From the NCBI RefSeq assembly GCF_028330985.1, contig NZ_JAQMUE010000036.1, positions 1 to 49,300 of the forward strand: a stretch of 49,300 nt of DNA. The letters run 5' to 3'. The stretch comes from Roseofilum reptotaenium CS-1145 (lineage in GTDB: Bacteria > Cyanobacteriota > Cyanobacteriia > Cyanobacteriales > Desertifilaceae). Under the pieces are notes generated by a model, which worked only from the letters and a program-made list of their open reading frames with translations, was not told where the DNA came from and searched no databases. Positions 35,368-44,278 of the stretch are shown piece after piece (positions within the stretch are counted from its first letter, which is position 1; each line of letters begins with the position of its first letter). Position numbers and translations under genes: made by a program.

Positions 35368-36981
35368 ATGGAATTTAGCGAACTGCAAGACCTAGCCGAA
35401 CAGGAGAAACAAGCCCAGAAACCTACCAGAGTCCATTGCTGTACATCAACTGGATGCCAAGCTGCTCAATCTTTAGCCGTCAAAAAAGGTATGGAACAAG
35501 CCGTTAAAGATCAAGGCTTGCAAGAAGAGGTGCAAATTGTTGGTGTAGGTTGCATGGGATTTTGTGGGCAAGGGCCCATTGTTCAGATCGATTCGGAATC
35601 TTCAGAAGCGGCTGATGGACTCTATTATGAAAAAGTGACTCCAGAGCAAGCGCCCTCTATTATTGACGGCTTAAAGGGAGGAGCGGTTACTGCCAATCAA
35701 GGTGATCCCAATCATCCCTTCTTCAGTCGTCAGTTCCCCATTGTGCGTGAGTACAGCGGCAAAATTGACCCAGAAAGTATTGGTGAATACCTGGCCATGG
35801 GAGGCTATCAGTCCCTGTATCATGCCGTCTATGAAATGTCTCCAGAAGAGGTAATCGCAGAAATTACGAAAGCTGGACTTCGGGGACGGGGAGGTGCAGG
35901 TTATCCTACCGGATTAAAGTGGGCGACCATGGCGAAAATGCCCTCTGGACAAAAATACGTCATTTGTAACGCCGATGAAGGAGACCCCGGCGCATTTATG
36001 GATCGTTCTGTACTCGAGAGCGATCCTCATCGAATTTTAGAAGGAATGGCGATCGCCGGATACGCCGTCGGAGCCAACCAAGGCTACATCTACGTCCGCG
36101 CCGAATATCCCCTCGCCATTACCCGCCTCGAAAAAGCCATCAGACAAGCCAAACGGCAAGGCTTCCTCGGCTCCGGTATCCTCGGCTCGTCAATTGACTT
36201 TAACATTGCCATTCGCGTCGGTGCAGGAGCCTTCGTTTGCGGCGAAGAAACAGCCCTCATTGCCTCCATCGATGGCGGACGCGGAGTCCCTCGTCCCCGT
36301 CCTCCCTATCCTGCTGTTTCCGGACTCTGGGGAGAACCCACCTTAATCAATAACGTAGAAACCCTGGGTAACATTGCCCCCATTATCCGCAATGGTTCAG
36401 ACTGGTTTGCTGGTATTGGTACAGAAAAAAGCAAAGGCACCAAAATTTTCTCCCTCACTGGAAAAGTGTGCAATAACGGCCTGATTGAAGTGCCCATGGG
36501 AATTACCTTACGGGAAATTGTCGAAGTGATGGGGGGCGGAGTCCCCGATGGCGGCCAAGTGAAAGCAGTGCAAACCGGTGGTCCCTCTGGCGGTTGTATT
36601 CCGGCTGAATATATGGATACCCCCGTAGACTATGACTCTCTGACTAAACTCGGTTCCATGATGGGTTCAGGAGGAATGGTGGTCATGGATGACTCCACCA
36701 ACATGGTACAGGTGGCCCAATTTTACATGGAATTTTGCCAGGAAGAATCTTGTGGTAAATGCATTCCCTGTCGCACCGGAACCGTGCAAATGTACGAACT
36801 GTTGACCAAAGTCATTAAAGGAAAGGGAACCCTTGCAGACTTGGAAAACCTAGAAAATCTTTGTCAGATGGTGCGTGTAACCAGCTTATGCGGGTTAGGC
36901 ATGAGTGCGCCCAACCCGGTGTTGAGTACGTTGCGCTATTTCAAATCTGAGTATGAGGAGTTCTTAGCTGTCAAGGCTTAA
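35368..36981 (+). CDS. hoxF: Bidirectional hydrogenase diaphorase subunit HoxF
   Basis: The 537-residue protein carries an N-terminal [2Fe-2S] domain (CCTSTGCQA near 20-28, [11 protein letters not shown] near 60). The NADH site [13 protein letters not shown] lies near 174-186. The FMN/ATP-like block includes [13 protein letters not shown] and [21 protein letters not shown] [4Fe-4S] site, [13 protein letters not shown] with a later Cys, lies near 460-475. It resembles NuoF and contains the NAD(P)H and FMN sites of the hydrogenase complex. It is 54 bases upstream of hcp. A ribosome site, CGGAGAA, precedes the ATG. Confidence 0.95.
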   Translation: MEFSELQDLAEQEKQAQKPTRVHCCTSTGCQAAQSLAVKKGMEQAVKDQGLQEEVQIVGVGCMGFCGQGPIVQIDSESSEAADGLYYEKVTPEQAPSIIDGLKGGAVTANQGDPNHPFFSRQFPIVREYSGKIDPESIGEYLAMGGYQSLYHAVYEMSPEEVIAEITKAGLRGRGGAGYPTGLKWATMAKMPSGQKYVICNADEGDPGAFMDRSVLESDPHRILEGMAIAGYAVGANQGYIYVRAEYPLAITRLEKAIRQAKRQGFLGSGILGSSIDFNIAIRVGAGAFVCGEETALIASIDGGRGVPRPRPPYPAVSGLWGEPTLINNVETLGNIAPIIRNGSDWFAGIGTEKSKGTKIFSLTGKVCNNGLIEVPMGITLREIVEVMGGGVPDGGQVKAVQTGGPSGGCIPAEYMDTPVDYDSLTKLGSMMGSGGMVVMDDSTNMVQVAQFYMEFCQEESCGKCIPCRTGTVQMYELLTKVIKGKGTLADLENLENLCQMVRVTSLCGLGMSAPNPVLSTLRYFKSEYEEFLAVKA

Positions 36982-37035
36982 CCCTCCCTCCATTTAGTTA
37001 TTCTCGCTTTGCCTCATAAGGAGTGAAATTCAATT

Positions 37036-38679
37036 ATGTTTTGTGAACAATGCGAACAAACCGCCAGTGGTCAAGGTTGTCACCAATGGGGCGCTTGTGG
37101 GAAAAGTCCAGCCGTAAATGGGGTTCAAGACCTCTTGGTCTATTGCCTTAGAAGTTTAGCTCCCGTAGCTCTAAAAGCTGGAGAACTAGGATTATCCATT
37201 TTAGAAGTCGATCGCTTTACCTGCGAGAGCCTGTTTACCACGATGACGAATGTCAACTTTGACCAGCGTTATTTTGCCAATTTAATTCGTCATGCGATCG
37301 CCCTGCGGGAAGACCTGAAAGTTCAAATTGCCCAATCTACGAGCATTGAGTGGCCCGAAATTGCCGACTATCAACCCGACTTTACCGAAAGTTTAGCCGA
37401 ACAGGGGGAAAACCTTACTGCTCGCTTGCTAGAGTCCGCCAAGGGCAACCCCGATATCTTTGCCCTGAAGTTGCTGGTACTCTATGGAGCCAAAGGTATG
37501 GCTTCCTATGCCTTCCATGCCTACGAACTCGGTCAAGAAGACCCCGATATTTACCAGTTCTGCCATCAAGCTTTACATGCAGTCGATCAAGACCACTTGA
37601 CCTTAGAGGAGTGGGTGGCTTTAGCGCTGAAAATAGGAGAAATGAACCTGAAAGCCATGGCTTGCTTAGATGCGGGTCATACCGAAACCTATGGTCATCC
37701 CGTACCGACTACCGTACCCCTTAACCCCAGACCAGGCAAGGCGATCCTGGTTTCAGGTCATGACATTAAGCAACTCGCGGCTCTACTCGAACAAACCCTA
37801 GACAGTGGTATTACGGTTTATACCCATGGCGAGCTACTTCCAGCCCATGGATATCCCCAGCTCAAAGAGCGCTATCCCCATCTGTATGGTCACTATGGCA
37901 CAGCTTGGCAAAATCAAACCCGCGACTTTGCCAAATTCCCCGGCCCGGTTGTTATTACGACCAACTGCCTGATGCCTCCCCATGAGACTTATGAAGAGCA
38001 TCTATACACGGTTGGGCCGGTTGGTTTTCCCGGAATTATCCATTTACCCACCCTTGATGACACTGTGGATTATAGTTTGGTGATTTCCAGGGCAAAAACC
38101 ATGGAAGGGTTTACTGAAGAAACTGAACCTCGCCAGGTGATGACCGGGTTTGCTCGCAATGCGGTCTTAAGCGTGAGTGAGACCATTATTGATGCAGTTA
38201 AACAGGGTCAAATTCGCCATTTCTTCCTGGTGGGGGGGTGTGATGGTGCGAAACCCGATCGCAACTACTATACGGAATTTGTGGAAAAAGTGCCCCAAGA
38301 TTGCGTAGTCTTGACGCTCGCTTGTGGAAAATTCCGCTTCTTTGATCGGCAATTGGGAACCATTGGAGGGATTCCGCGCTTATTGGATGTGGGGCAATGT
38401 AATGATGCCTATTCTGCGATTCAAATTGCTCTGGGTCTAGCGAATGCTTTTGAGATGGATGTGAACGAACTGCCCTTATCTATGGTGCTGTCTTGGTACG
38501 AGCAAAAGGCGATCGCCGTTTTACTCACCTTGCTTCATTTGGGAATTAAAGATATCCGCTTAGGACCAACTCTGCCCGCGTTCTTAACTCCCAATGTGTT
38601 TAAGTTGCTCTCCGAGACCTATAACTTGCAACCGATTTCTACCCCAGAAGCCGATCTAGCCGCTTGTTTAGCCGTGTAA
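37036..38679 (+). CDS. hcp: Hybrid cluster protein / hydroxylamine reductase inside the hox operon
   Basis: The 547-residue protein begins MFCEQCEQTASGQGC, with cysteines at 3, 6, 15 and 21 as in the family's cubane cluster. Later cluster ligands are visible in VSGHDI, HGELLPAHGY, TTNCLMPP, GGCDGAKPDRNYY and TLACGKFRF. Hybrid-cluster proteins reduce hydroxylamine in vitro and in vivo act on nitric oxide or as S-nitrosylases. It lies between hoxF and hoxU with short gaps and a good AAGGAG site, so it should be co-transcribed. A hcp gene in hox clusters has been reported for some filamentous cyanobacteria (from memory), so the linkage is real biology and probably not unique. Confidence 0.95.
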   Translation: MFCEQCEQTASGQGCHQWGACGKSPAVNGVQDLLVYCLRSLAPVALKAGELGLSILEVDRFTCESLFTTMTNVNFDQRYFANLIRHAIALREDLKVQIAQSTSIEWPEIADYQPDFTESLAEQGENLTARLLESAKGNPDIFALKLLVLYGAKGMASYAFHAYELGQEDPDIYQFCHQALHAVDQDHLTLEEWVALALKIGEMNLKAMACLDAGHTETYGHPVPTTVPLNPRPGKAILVSGHDIKQLAALLEQTLDSGITVYTHGELLPAHGYPQLKERYPHLYGHYGTAWQNQTRDFAKFPGPVVITTNCLMPPHETYEEHLYTVGPVGFPGIIHLPTLDDTVDYSLVISRAKTMEGFTEETEPRQVMTGFARNAVLSVSETIIDAVKQGQIRHFFLVGGCDGAKPDRNYYTEFVEKVPQDCVVLTLACGKFRFFDRQLGTIGGIPRLLDVGQCNDAYSAIQIALGLANAFEMDVNELPLSMVLSWYEQKAIAVLLTLLHLGIKDIRLGPTLPAFLTPNVFKLLSETYNLQPISTPEADLAACLAV

Positions 38680-38680
38680 G

Positions 38681-38778
38681 AGATGGGGAGATAGGGAGAT
38701 AGGGGGATGGGGAGATCAACTGATTGCCTATTGCCTGTTCCCTATTCCCGATTCCCTATTCCCCATTCCCCATTCCCT
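38681..38778. repeat. Long heptamer array between hcp and hoxU
   Basis: AGATGGGGAGATAGGGAGAT and TAGGGGGATGGGGAGATC are followed by ATTGCCTATTGCCTGTTCCC, TATTCCCGATTCCCTATTCC and CCATTCCCCATTCCCTAATT. The G-rich half is followed by a C-rich half, so a hairpin can form. It spans almost the whole gap before hoxU. Confidence 0.7.
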
Positions 38779-38794
38779 AATTTTGGAGAACACT

Positions 38795-39511
38795 ATGTCT
38801 GTAAAAACCCTAACTATTGATGGAATTGATGTTGCCATTGAAGAAGGCTCCACGCTTTTAGAGGCAGCCAAAGAAGCAGGGGTTGAGATCCCAACCCTGT
38901 GCCACTTAGATGGCATCTCTGATGTGGGGGCTTGTCGCCTTTGTTTAGTCGAAGTTACTGGCATTCCGAAGTTACTGCCGGCTTGCGTCACTGAGGTTTC
39001 TGAAGGCATGGAAGTGCAAACGCAAACGGCAAAACTGCAAGACTATCGGCGGATGACGGTTGAATTACTGTTTTCTGAAGGCAATCACTTTTGTGCCTTT
39101 TGTGTCGCTAATGGCAACTGCGAACTTCAGGATGTGGCGATCGCCGTTGGCATGGATCATTCCCGCTTTGAGTATCGTTTCCCCAACCGGGAAGTGGATG
39201 TTTCCCATCCTCAATTTGGTATCGACCACAACCGTTGTATTCTCTGTACTCGTTGCGTGCGCGTCTGCGATCAGATTGAAGGGGCCCATGTTTGGGATGT
39301 TTCTGGACGCGGGGGAACCTCAAAAATCATCTCAGGTTTAAATCAACCTTGGGGTGAAGTCAGTGCTTGTACCTCCTGTGGTAAATGTGTCAATGCTTGT
39401 CCTACGGGGTCAATTTTCCGCAAAGGAACAACTACCGCAGAGAAAGAAAGCGATCGCGAAAAACTGGAGTTCCTCGTCACTGCTCGGACTAAGCACCAAT
39501 GGACGAGATAA
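38795..39511 (+). CDS. hoxU: Bidirectional hydrogenase diaphorase subunit HoxU
   Basis: From MSVKTLTIDGIDVAIEEGSTL the protein has 238 residues. It shows a ferredoxin-like [2Fe-2S] domain (CHLDGISDVGACRLCLVEV, then PACVTEV), a His-Cys3 [4Fe-4S] site (NHFCAFCVANGNCELQ), and two 4Fe-4S sites (HNRCILCTRCVRVC and CTSCGKCVNACPTGSI). HoxU passes electrons between HoxF and HoxY and resembles the N-terminus of NuoG. I placed the start at MSVKT because an upstream in-frame ATG (MENT) lacks family similarity. It is followed 7 bases later by an unknown gene. Confidence 0.95.
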   Translation: MSVKTLTIDGIDVAIEEGSTLLEAAKEAGVEIPTLCHLDGISDVGACRLCLVEVTGIPKLLPACVTEVSEGMEVQTQTAKLQDYRRMTVELLFSEGNHFCAFCVANGNCELQDVAIAVGMDHSRFEYRFPNREVDVSHPQFGIDHNRCILCTRCVRVCDQIEGAHVWDVSGRGGTSKIISGLNQPWGEVSACTSCGKCVNACPTGSIFRKGTTTAEKESDREKLEFLVTARTKHQWTR

Positions 39512-39517
39512 TCATCA

Positions 39518-40009
39518 ATGGCTCAAGGTAGCAAAATCATGACTCAACCCCTTGATGTAACAGCGAGTTTATCGAAGTCAGAATTAATCGAACAGCAGTT
39601 CTTAGAAGTTCTGGAGAGTTGTGAATCTCTTGGCTCTCATCATGCAGAATACTCTAGTATTCCTTATGAATCTGTAGATAGACTCTGCGATCTTGCTCAA
39701 GATGTGAATGGTTTTGTTCGCTTTTTGATGATCTATAAAGAGTCAATTCAAATGGCTGTCAATGCCATATTTGGCTATGCAAGTACAGTCGATAATTGGA
39801 GAGTTAAAGAGTCTCCTATTGGATTTGGAGTCCGAGACTTTTGTAGCCTGTTAGTTGCTATGCTCCAAGGACAACAAGCAAGCAGCATATTGGCTTCCGG
39901 TAATTTCGAGTCCTTAGACGCGATCGCTGAATTATTGGATGAATGGAGGGGAGTTAAGTTTCAAGAAATTCTAGAAAAACAAGCACAGTACCTATTGAAT
40001 GGAAACTAA
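39518..40009 (+). CDS. Unknown 163-residue protein between hoxU and hoxY
   Basis: The protein is mostly helical: LSKSELIEQQFLEVLESCES, then ESVDRLCDLAQDVNGFVRFLMIYKESIQMAVNAIFGYAST, then FCSLLVAMLQGQQASSIL. It is acidic, has two or three isolated cysteines, no signal, and no motif I recognise. It follows hoxU by 7 bases and precedes hoxY by 17, so it is inside the operon and translated with it. An accessory, chaperone or regulatory role is inferred only from position. An in-frame start at 39539 (MTQPLDV) is an alternative. Confidence 0.65.
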   Translation: MAQGSKIMTQPLDVTASLSKSELIEQQFLEVLESCESLGSHHAEYSSIPYESVDRLCDLAQDVNGFVRFLMIYKESIQMAVNAIFGYASTVDNWRVKESPIGFGVRDFCSLLVAMLQGQQASSILASGNFESLDAIAELLDEWRGVKFQEILEKQAQYLLNGN

Positions 40010-40026
40010 AACTAGGAGAGAACACC

Positions 40027-40575
40027 ATGGCAAAGATTAGAATGGCAACGGTTTGGCTAGCGGGATGTTCGGGCTGCCATATGTCCTTTTTGGACTTAGA
40101 TGAATTTCTATTTGATGTAGCAGAAAAAGTCGATGTAGTTTACTCTCCCGTCGGCTCAGATATTAAGGAATATCCAGAAAATGTAGATGTCTGTTTAGTC
40201 GAAGGGGCGATCGCCAATGAGGAAAATTTAGAACTTGCCCTAAAAGTTCGCGAGAGAACGAAAACCGTGATTTCCTTTGGAGATTGTGCCGTGACGGCTA
40301 ATGTTCCCGCCATGCGGAATATGCTGGGAGGAACGGAACCGGTATTGAAACGCTGTTATTTGGAACTGGGAGATACCACTCCCCAATTGCCCAATGAGCC
40401 AGGAATTGTGCCGGAATTACTCGATAAAGTCCGCCCGCTTCATGAAACGATTAAAGTGGATTTGTTTATTCCCGGATGTCCACCCCCAGCCGATCGGATT
40501 AAAGCAGCGATCGCGCCTTTATTAGAAGGACAAACTCCAACCATGGAAGGACGGGAAATGATTAAATTTGGCTAA
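40027..40575 (+). CDS. hoxY: Bidirectional hydrogenase small subunit HoxY
   Basis: The 182-residue protein contains the cysteines for the proximal [4Fe-4S] cluster in LAGCSGCHMSFLDLDEF, VISFGDCAVTANVPAMRN and LFIPGCPPPADRI. It is the hydrogenase small subunit that delivers electrons to HoxH. Only one cluster is expected in this short small subunit, as known for this NAD-linked group. Its ATG follows AGGAG by a normal distance, and it is 109 bases upstream of the hoxH start. The short gap carries part of a GTAGGGGC-type repeat. Confidence 0.95.
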   Translation: MAKIRMATVWLAGCSGCHMSFLDLDEFLFDVAEKVDVVYSPVGSDIKEYPENVDVCLVEGAIANEENLELALKVRERTKTVISFGDCAVTANVPAMRNMLGGTEPVLKRCYLELGDTTPQLPNEPGIVPELLDKVRPLHETIKVDLFIPGCPPPADRIKAAIAPLLEGQTPTMEGREMIKFG

Positions 40576-40599
40576 CCCATCCATCCTCGCTAAAAACCC

Positions 40600-40640
40600 G
40601 TAGGGGCAGGTTGAACTTGGTTTGTGCAAACCCGCCCCAA
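40600..40640. repeat. GTAGGGGC-type imperfect hairpin between hoxY and hoxH
   Basis: GTAGGGGCAGGTT (40600-40612) is opposed by AACCCGCCCC near 40628-40637. It resembles the elements at 42169-42199 and 16137-16164 that share GTAGGGGCGAA. Confidence 0.5.
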
Positions 40641-40684
40641 CCCCATACATCCCCACCCCAAAACCAATAAAGGAGAACGCTAAA

Positions 40685-42115
40685 ATGAGTAAAAAAGTTG
40701 TTATCGATCCCGTAACCCGTATTGAAGGTCATGCCAAAATTTCTATCTTCTTAGATGATGCGGGAGAAGTGGAAAATGCCCAGTTTCATGTTGTTGAATT
40801 TCGCGGATTTGAGAAATTCTGTGAAGGGCGACCCATGTTTGAAATGGCTGGCATTACCGCCCGAATCTGTGGAATTTGTCCGGTTAGTCACCTGTTAGCT
40901 GCTGCCAAAACTGGAGATAAAATATTAGCTGTACAAGTGCCTCCGGGAGGGGAAAAACTGCGGCGAATGATGAATTTAGCTCAGTTGACTCAATCCCATG
41001 CTTTGAGCTTTTTCCATCTCAGTAGTCCCGATTTTCTGCTGGGATGGGAGAGCGATCCAGCAACTCGAAATGTATTTGGCTTAATTGCAGCGGATCCAGA
41101 GTTGGCACGGGAAGGAATTCGCCTGCGGCAGTTTGGACAAACGATTATTGAACTGTTAGGCGCGAGGAAAATTCATTCAGCCTGGGCAGTTCCGGGTGGA
41201 GTGCGATCGCCACTTTCAGACGAAGGTCGCGCTTGGATCAAGGAGCGTCTACCAGAGTCGCGCGCAGTGACGGAGAAAGCCCTAGCTCTGTTTAAGCGCC
41301 TATTGGATAGTGAGTTAACCACAGAAGCCGAAGTTTTTGGTAAGTTCTCCTCCTTATTTATGGGCTTAGTTGGAGCTGATGGCAGTTGGGAACATTATGG
41401 CGGTCATCTGCGCTTTATTGACAGCGAGGGGAATATCGTTGCCGATCATTTGAGCGAGGATAATTATCAAGACTTTATCGGCGAAGCAGTGGAAAATTGG
41501 TCGTATTTGAAATTCCCCTACTATAAACCTCTAGGATATCCCGATGGCATCTATCGCGTCGGTCCCTTAGCGCGGTTGAATGTGTGCGATCGCGTGGGAA
41601 CACCGAATGCAGACCGAGAATTACAAGAAATGCGCGATCGCGCGGGCGGACGGGTTGCGACTTCTTCCTTCTACTACCACTATGCTCGGTTGATTGAAAT
41701 CATGGCGTGTCTGGAGCGCTTAGAACAATTAGTAGACGATCCTGATGTGGTTTCGTCCCGCGTTCGCGCCACTGGAGGCATTAATAACCTAGAAGGAATT
41801 GGAGTCAGCGAAGCGCCGAGAGGAACCCTTTTCCATCACTATAAAGTGGATGAACAGGGCTTAATTGAGAAAGTTAACCTGATTATTGCCACCGGTCAAA
41901 ATAACCTGGCGATGAATAAAACCGTGACTCAAATTGCCAAACATTATATCCACGGCAATGAGATTCCTGAAGCCATGCTCAACCGCACAGAAGCCGGAAT
42001 TCGCGCCTACGATCCCTGTCTGAGCTGCTCGACTCATGCCATAGGACAAATGCCGTTGCATCTAGAGTTAGTGCGCCCCGATGGTAGTATTGCACACCAG
42101 CTTTATCGGGATTAA
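40685..42115 (+). CDS. hoxH: Bidirectional hydrogenase large subunit HoxH (NiFe site)
   Basis: From [22 protein letters not shown] the protein has 476 residues. The NiFe ligands are C62 and C65 in [10 protein letters not shown] and C445 and C448 in [11 protein letters not shown]-terminal extension of 25 residues after His451 ([18 protein letters not shown] and so on) is the peptide normally removed by the HoxW protease after nickel insertion. No hoxW or hyp gene follows in this window. The ATG at 40685 is preceded by AAAGGAGAAC. An earlier in-frame ATG (40622) would add 21 residues that are Pro-rich and unrelated to the family, so it was rejected. Confidence 0.95.
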   Translation: MSKKVVIDPVTRIEGHAKISIFLDDAGEVENAQFHVVEFRGFEKFCEGRPMFEMAGITARICGICPVSHLLAAAKTGDKILAVQVPPGGEKLRRMMNLAQLTQSHALSFFHLSSPDFLLGWESDPATRNVFGLIAADPELAREGIRLRQFGQTIIELLGARKIHSAWAVPGGVRSPLSDEGRAWIKERLPESRAVTEKALALFKRLLDSELTTEAEVFGKFSSLFMGLVGADGSWEHYGGHLRFIDSEGNIVADHLSEDNYQDFIGEAVENWSYLKFPYYKPLGYPDGIYRVGPLARLNVCDRVGTPNADRELQEMRDRAGGRVATSSFYYHYARLIEIMACLERLEQLVDDPDVVSSRVRATGGINNLEGIGVSEAPRGTLFHHYKVDEQGLIEKVNLIIATGQNNLAMNKTVTQIAKHYIHGNEIPEAMLNRTEAGIRAYDPCLSCSTHAIGQMPLHLELVRPDGSIAHQLYRD

Positions 42116-42168
42116 GTCCTCTCTCCAACCCCTCTCCCACGCTAATCTTATAGGGGTTACGATAAATC

Positions 42169-42199
42169 TTGTAGGGGCGAACGGCCTTCGCCCCTACAA
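42169..42199. repeat. GTAGGGGCGAA hairpin, 13-bp arms
   Basis: TTGTAGGGGCGAA (42169-42181) pairs perfectly with TTCGCCCCTACAA (42187-42199) around CGGCC. It lies 54 bases after the hoxH stop. It shares GTAGGGGCGAA with the MITE palindrome at 16137-16164, so a dispersed hairpin family is likely. It may also slow RNA decay of the hox message. Confidence 0.6.
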
Positions 42200-42249
42200 C
42201 CGACGCATTAGAAACTGGGTTTTAAAGCTATGGGAGAACGGAGACAAGC

Positions 42250-42936
42250 ATGGTAGTCAGCACAATTATTACTCGAAATATAGAAATTCCACGGTTAGAA
42301 AACGGCGATCGCCTCTCTCGCGCAGAATTTGAGCGGCGCTACAACAACATGCCGGAACTCAAGAAAGCGGAACTCATTGAAGGAAGAGTCTATATGGCAT
42401 CAGCGTTACGGCTCAAGCAACATGGCAAACCTCACAGTCATATTATGACATGGTTAGGCACTTATGAAGCCATGACTTCAGGTGTAGAAAGTGGAGATAA
42501 TTGTACCGTACTTCTAGATAACCAAAATGAACCGCAACCGGATGGACTGCTTCGCATTGAGAAGGAAGGACTATCTAGAATTAATGATGCGGGATATGTG
42601 GAAGGAGCGCCGGAGTTAGTGGTAGAAATAGCCGCTTCTACCGTATCCCTCGATCTGCATGATAAGTTGCAGGTTTATTGTCGTCATCAGGTGCAAGAAT
42701 ACCTGGTATGGCGCGTCCAAGATAATGAGATAGATTGGTTTCGACTGCGAGGGAGTGAATATGACAAATTAGAAGCCGACGAACAAGGGATAATTCGCAG
42801 TGAAATGTATCCCGGGTTATGGTTAGATGTTCGGGCACTGTTGAGCGGTAATTTAGCCCAGGTATTGGAGGTTTTGCAAGCAGGAATGGCTACAGAAGAG
42901 CATCAAGATTTTGTCCAGTTTTTATCCGATCTCTAG
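42250..42936 (+). CDS. Uma2-family (DUF820) protein after the hox operon
   Basis: The 228-residue protein starts MVVSTIITRNIEIPRLENGDRLSRAEFERRYNNMPELKKAELIEG. It has the acidic NEPQPDGLLRIEK and the core PELVVEIAASTVSLDLHDKLQVYCRHQVQEYLVWR, consistent with the PD-(D/E)XK-like fold. It has an extended C-terminus (LLSGNLAQVLEVLQAGMATEEHQDFVQFL). It follows hoxH by about 135 bases with a hairpin in between and is probably not part of the hox message. It is the fifth Uma2 locus in the window. Confidence 0.75.
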   Translation: MVVSTIITRNIEIPRLENGDRLSRAEFERRYNNMPELKKAELIEGRVYMASALRLKQHGKPHSHIMTWLGTYEAMTSGVESGDNCTVLLDNQNEPQPDGLLRIEKEGLSRINDAGYVEGAPELVVEIAASTVSLDLHDKLQVYCRHQVQEYLVWRVQDNEIDWFRLRGSEYDKLEADEQGIIRSEMYPGLWLDVRALLSGNLAQVLEVLQAGMATEEHQDFVQFLSDL

Positions 42937-42942
42937 GGAATT

Positions 42943-43005
42943 AGAAACCGGGTTTGTGCCCACAGATGCACCCTGGGATGGAGAGGAGCGACAAACCCGG
43001 TTTCT
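42943..43005. repeat. AGAAACCGGGTTTGT inverted repeat
   Basis: AGAAACCGGGTTTGT (42943-42957) and ACAAACCCGGTTTCT (42991-43005) are exact inverse arms around 33 bases. It is the same family as 10946-11011. It begins 7 bases after the Uma2 stop. The rest of the gap to 43149 shows no gene. Confidence 0.65.
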
Positions 43006-43149
43006 TTGCAGAAATTTCCGATACAATAGAACCAGTCCATCATTTTTAATTTTTAATTGATATTACTCATCTTGACTGGTAGCGTTGACACAAAACTTGC
43101 AACCTCGCATTGCATGGCATCACAATTATAGGAGGTAAAAGCTCCTACT

Positions 43150-44130
43150 CTAGCATTGCTGGACTACACCAATAATGACCAACTTGCCATAGAGTTTGGT
43201 TCGTTCTCCATAGAGATCGATCGCTATCAGCTTACCATCACTACATCGACCCTTACCCTGATAGGTTAACCGCTTGCGATCGCCCTGAAAACACTCGTGA
43301 ATTTGATCGAACACAGAGCGCCTACTTTCCACTGCCATTAAATCCAGAAATGACTCTAAACCGACTAATTCTGCAAATCGATAGCCAAATAGATTAGCTA
43401 ACTGCCGATTCGCATACACAAACTTTCCCCGTTCCGTGAGCATATAGAATCCTAACTTGTCTAAGGAGTCTTCTTCGTGGGAGGGTTCTTCAGCACTCTT
43501 CTCTGGTATAGAAGAGGGACGCTCCAGTTTTTGATATTCTACATAAAGCCGGACATTATCCAACACTACCCCCATTTGTTCGGCTGTTTTCTCCATTAAA
43601 CTCGCAGTATCTTCCGTAAAATATCCCGGTTCAGGATGCATGAGGGTTAAAATTCCCAAAAGGGTTTGAGAGCGAAAAATGGGCACACCTAATGCTGAAC
43701 GCACCAAATAAGGCTCATCAGGAAGGGTTAACCAGCGATCGTCGGTTTTTGTATCAGTAATTAAACCAATTTCTCGATGATGATTCACCCAACCAGCTAA
43801 TCCTTTGTCTAAGACTTGACCAATGATCGCCTGTTTATGATCTCGAATGGTTGCCCCCCGCGCTAATACACTGGCGACTACTGTTCCTTTTGGATCTAAG
43901 AAAAATAAGCTCCCTTCTTCTGCTTCTGTAAACTGAATAGCGATTTTCAAGGTTTGTTGTAGAACCGATCGCAGCATCAACGAACCCGTCGAAGTCCGCA
44001 TTAAATTTGTAAATGTGCGGAGCAGTTCATTTTGAGCTTCAAAGGCTTTTTGATCCTGTTTCAGATTCCGGATCTCTTGATGCAAATGATGGAGTTCTGC
44101 GGTTAGGTTCTCGTCTAGACGATCGCTCAT
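43150..44130 (-). CDS. GAF-PAS sensor protein without an output domain
   Basis: The 326-residue soluble protein begins with a coiled-coil region (residues 1-35). A GAF domain follows at about 36-200, with the EEGSLFFLDPKG and AGWVNHHREIGLI motifs and then GILTLMHPEPGYFTED. A PAS-like domain at about 225-325 carries FYMLTERGKFVYANRQLANLFGYRF and ends at the C-terminus. No kinase, cyclase or other output domain is present, so it probably regulates a partner by direct contact. It stands between Uma2 and the SPFH gene, with no obvious operon. Confidence 0.75.
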   Translation of the reverse strand: MSDRLDENLTAELHHLHQEIRNLKQDQKAFEAQNELLRTFTNLMRTSTGSLMLRSVLQQTLKIAIQFTEAEEGSLFFLDPKGTVVASVLARGATIRDHKQAIIGQVLDKGLAGWVNHHREIGLITDTKTDDRWLTLPDEPYLVRSALGVPIFRSQTLLGILTLMHPEPGYFTEDTASLMEKTAEQMGVVLDNVRLYVEYQKLERPSSIPEKSAEEPSHEEDSLDKLGFYMLTERGKFVYANRQLANLFGYRFAELVGLESFLDLMAVESRRSVFDQIHECFQGDRKRLTYQGKGRCSDGKLIAIDLYGERTKLYGKLVIIGVVQQC

Positions 44131-44278
44131 TTTTCCTTAGTCCTGAAATTATCGCGCTGGGCGCTGGTAATGGATAAACCTTTTTCTTCCTCGAAAGTCC
44201 CTATGTTTAAGACTTTCCCCAAAATAACTACTGAAGGAAAACCCATCGATAGTTTACCTCATAGTAGGAAACTGTGGT

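Noticed and set aside
38681-38778. Regular repeats that might be a CRISPR array
   Set aside because: The units are 7 bases, degenerate and without spacers; they are cyanobacterial STRR heptamers.
40622-40684. Longer hoxH start
   Set aside because: The extra 21 residues come from a GC-rich intergenic repeat; the family start and a ribosome site are at 40685.
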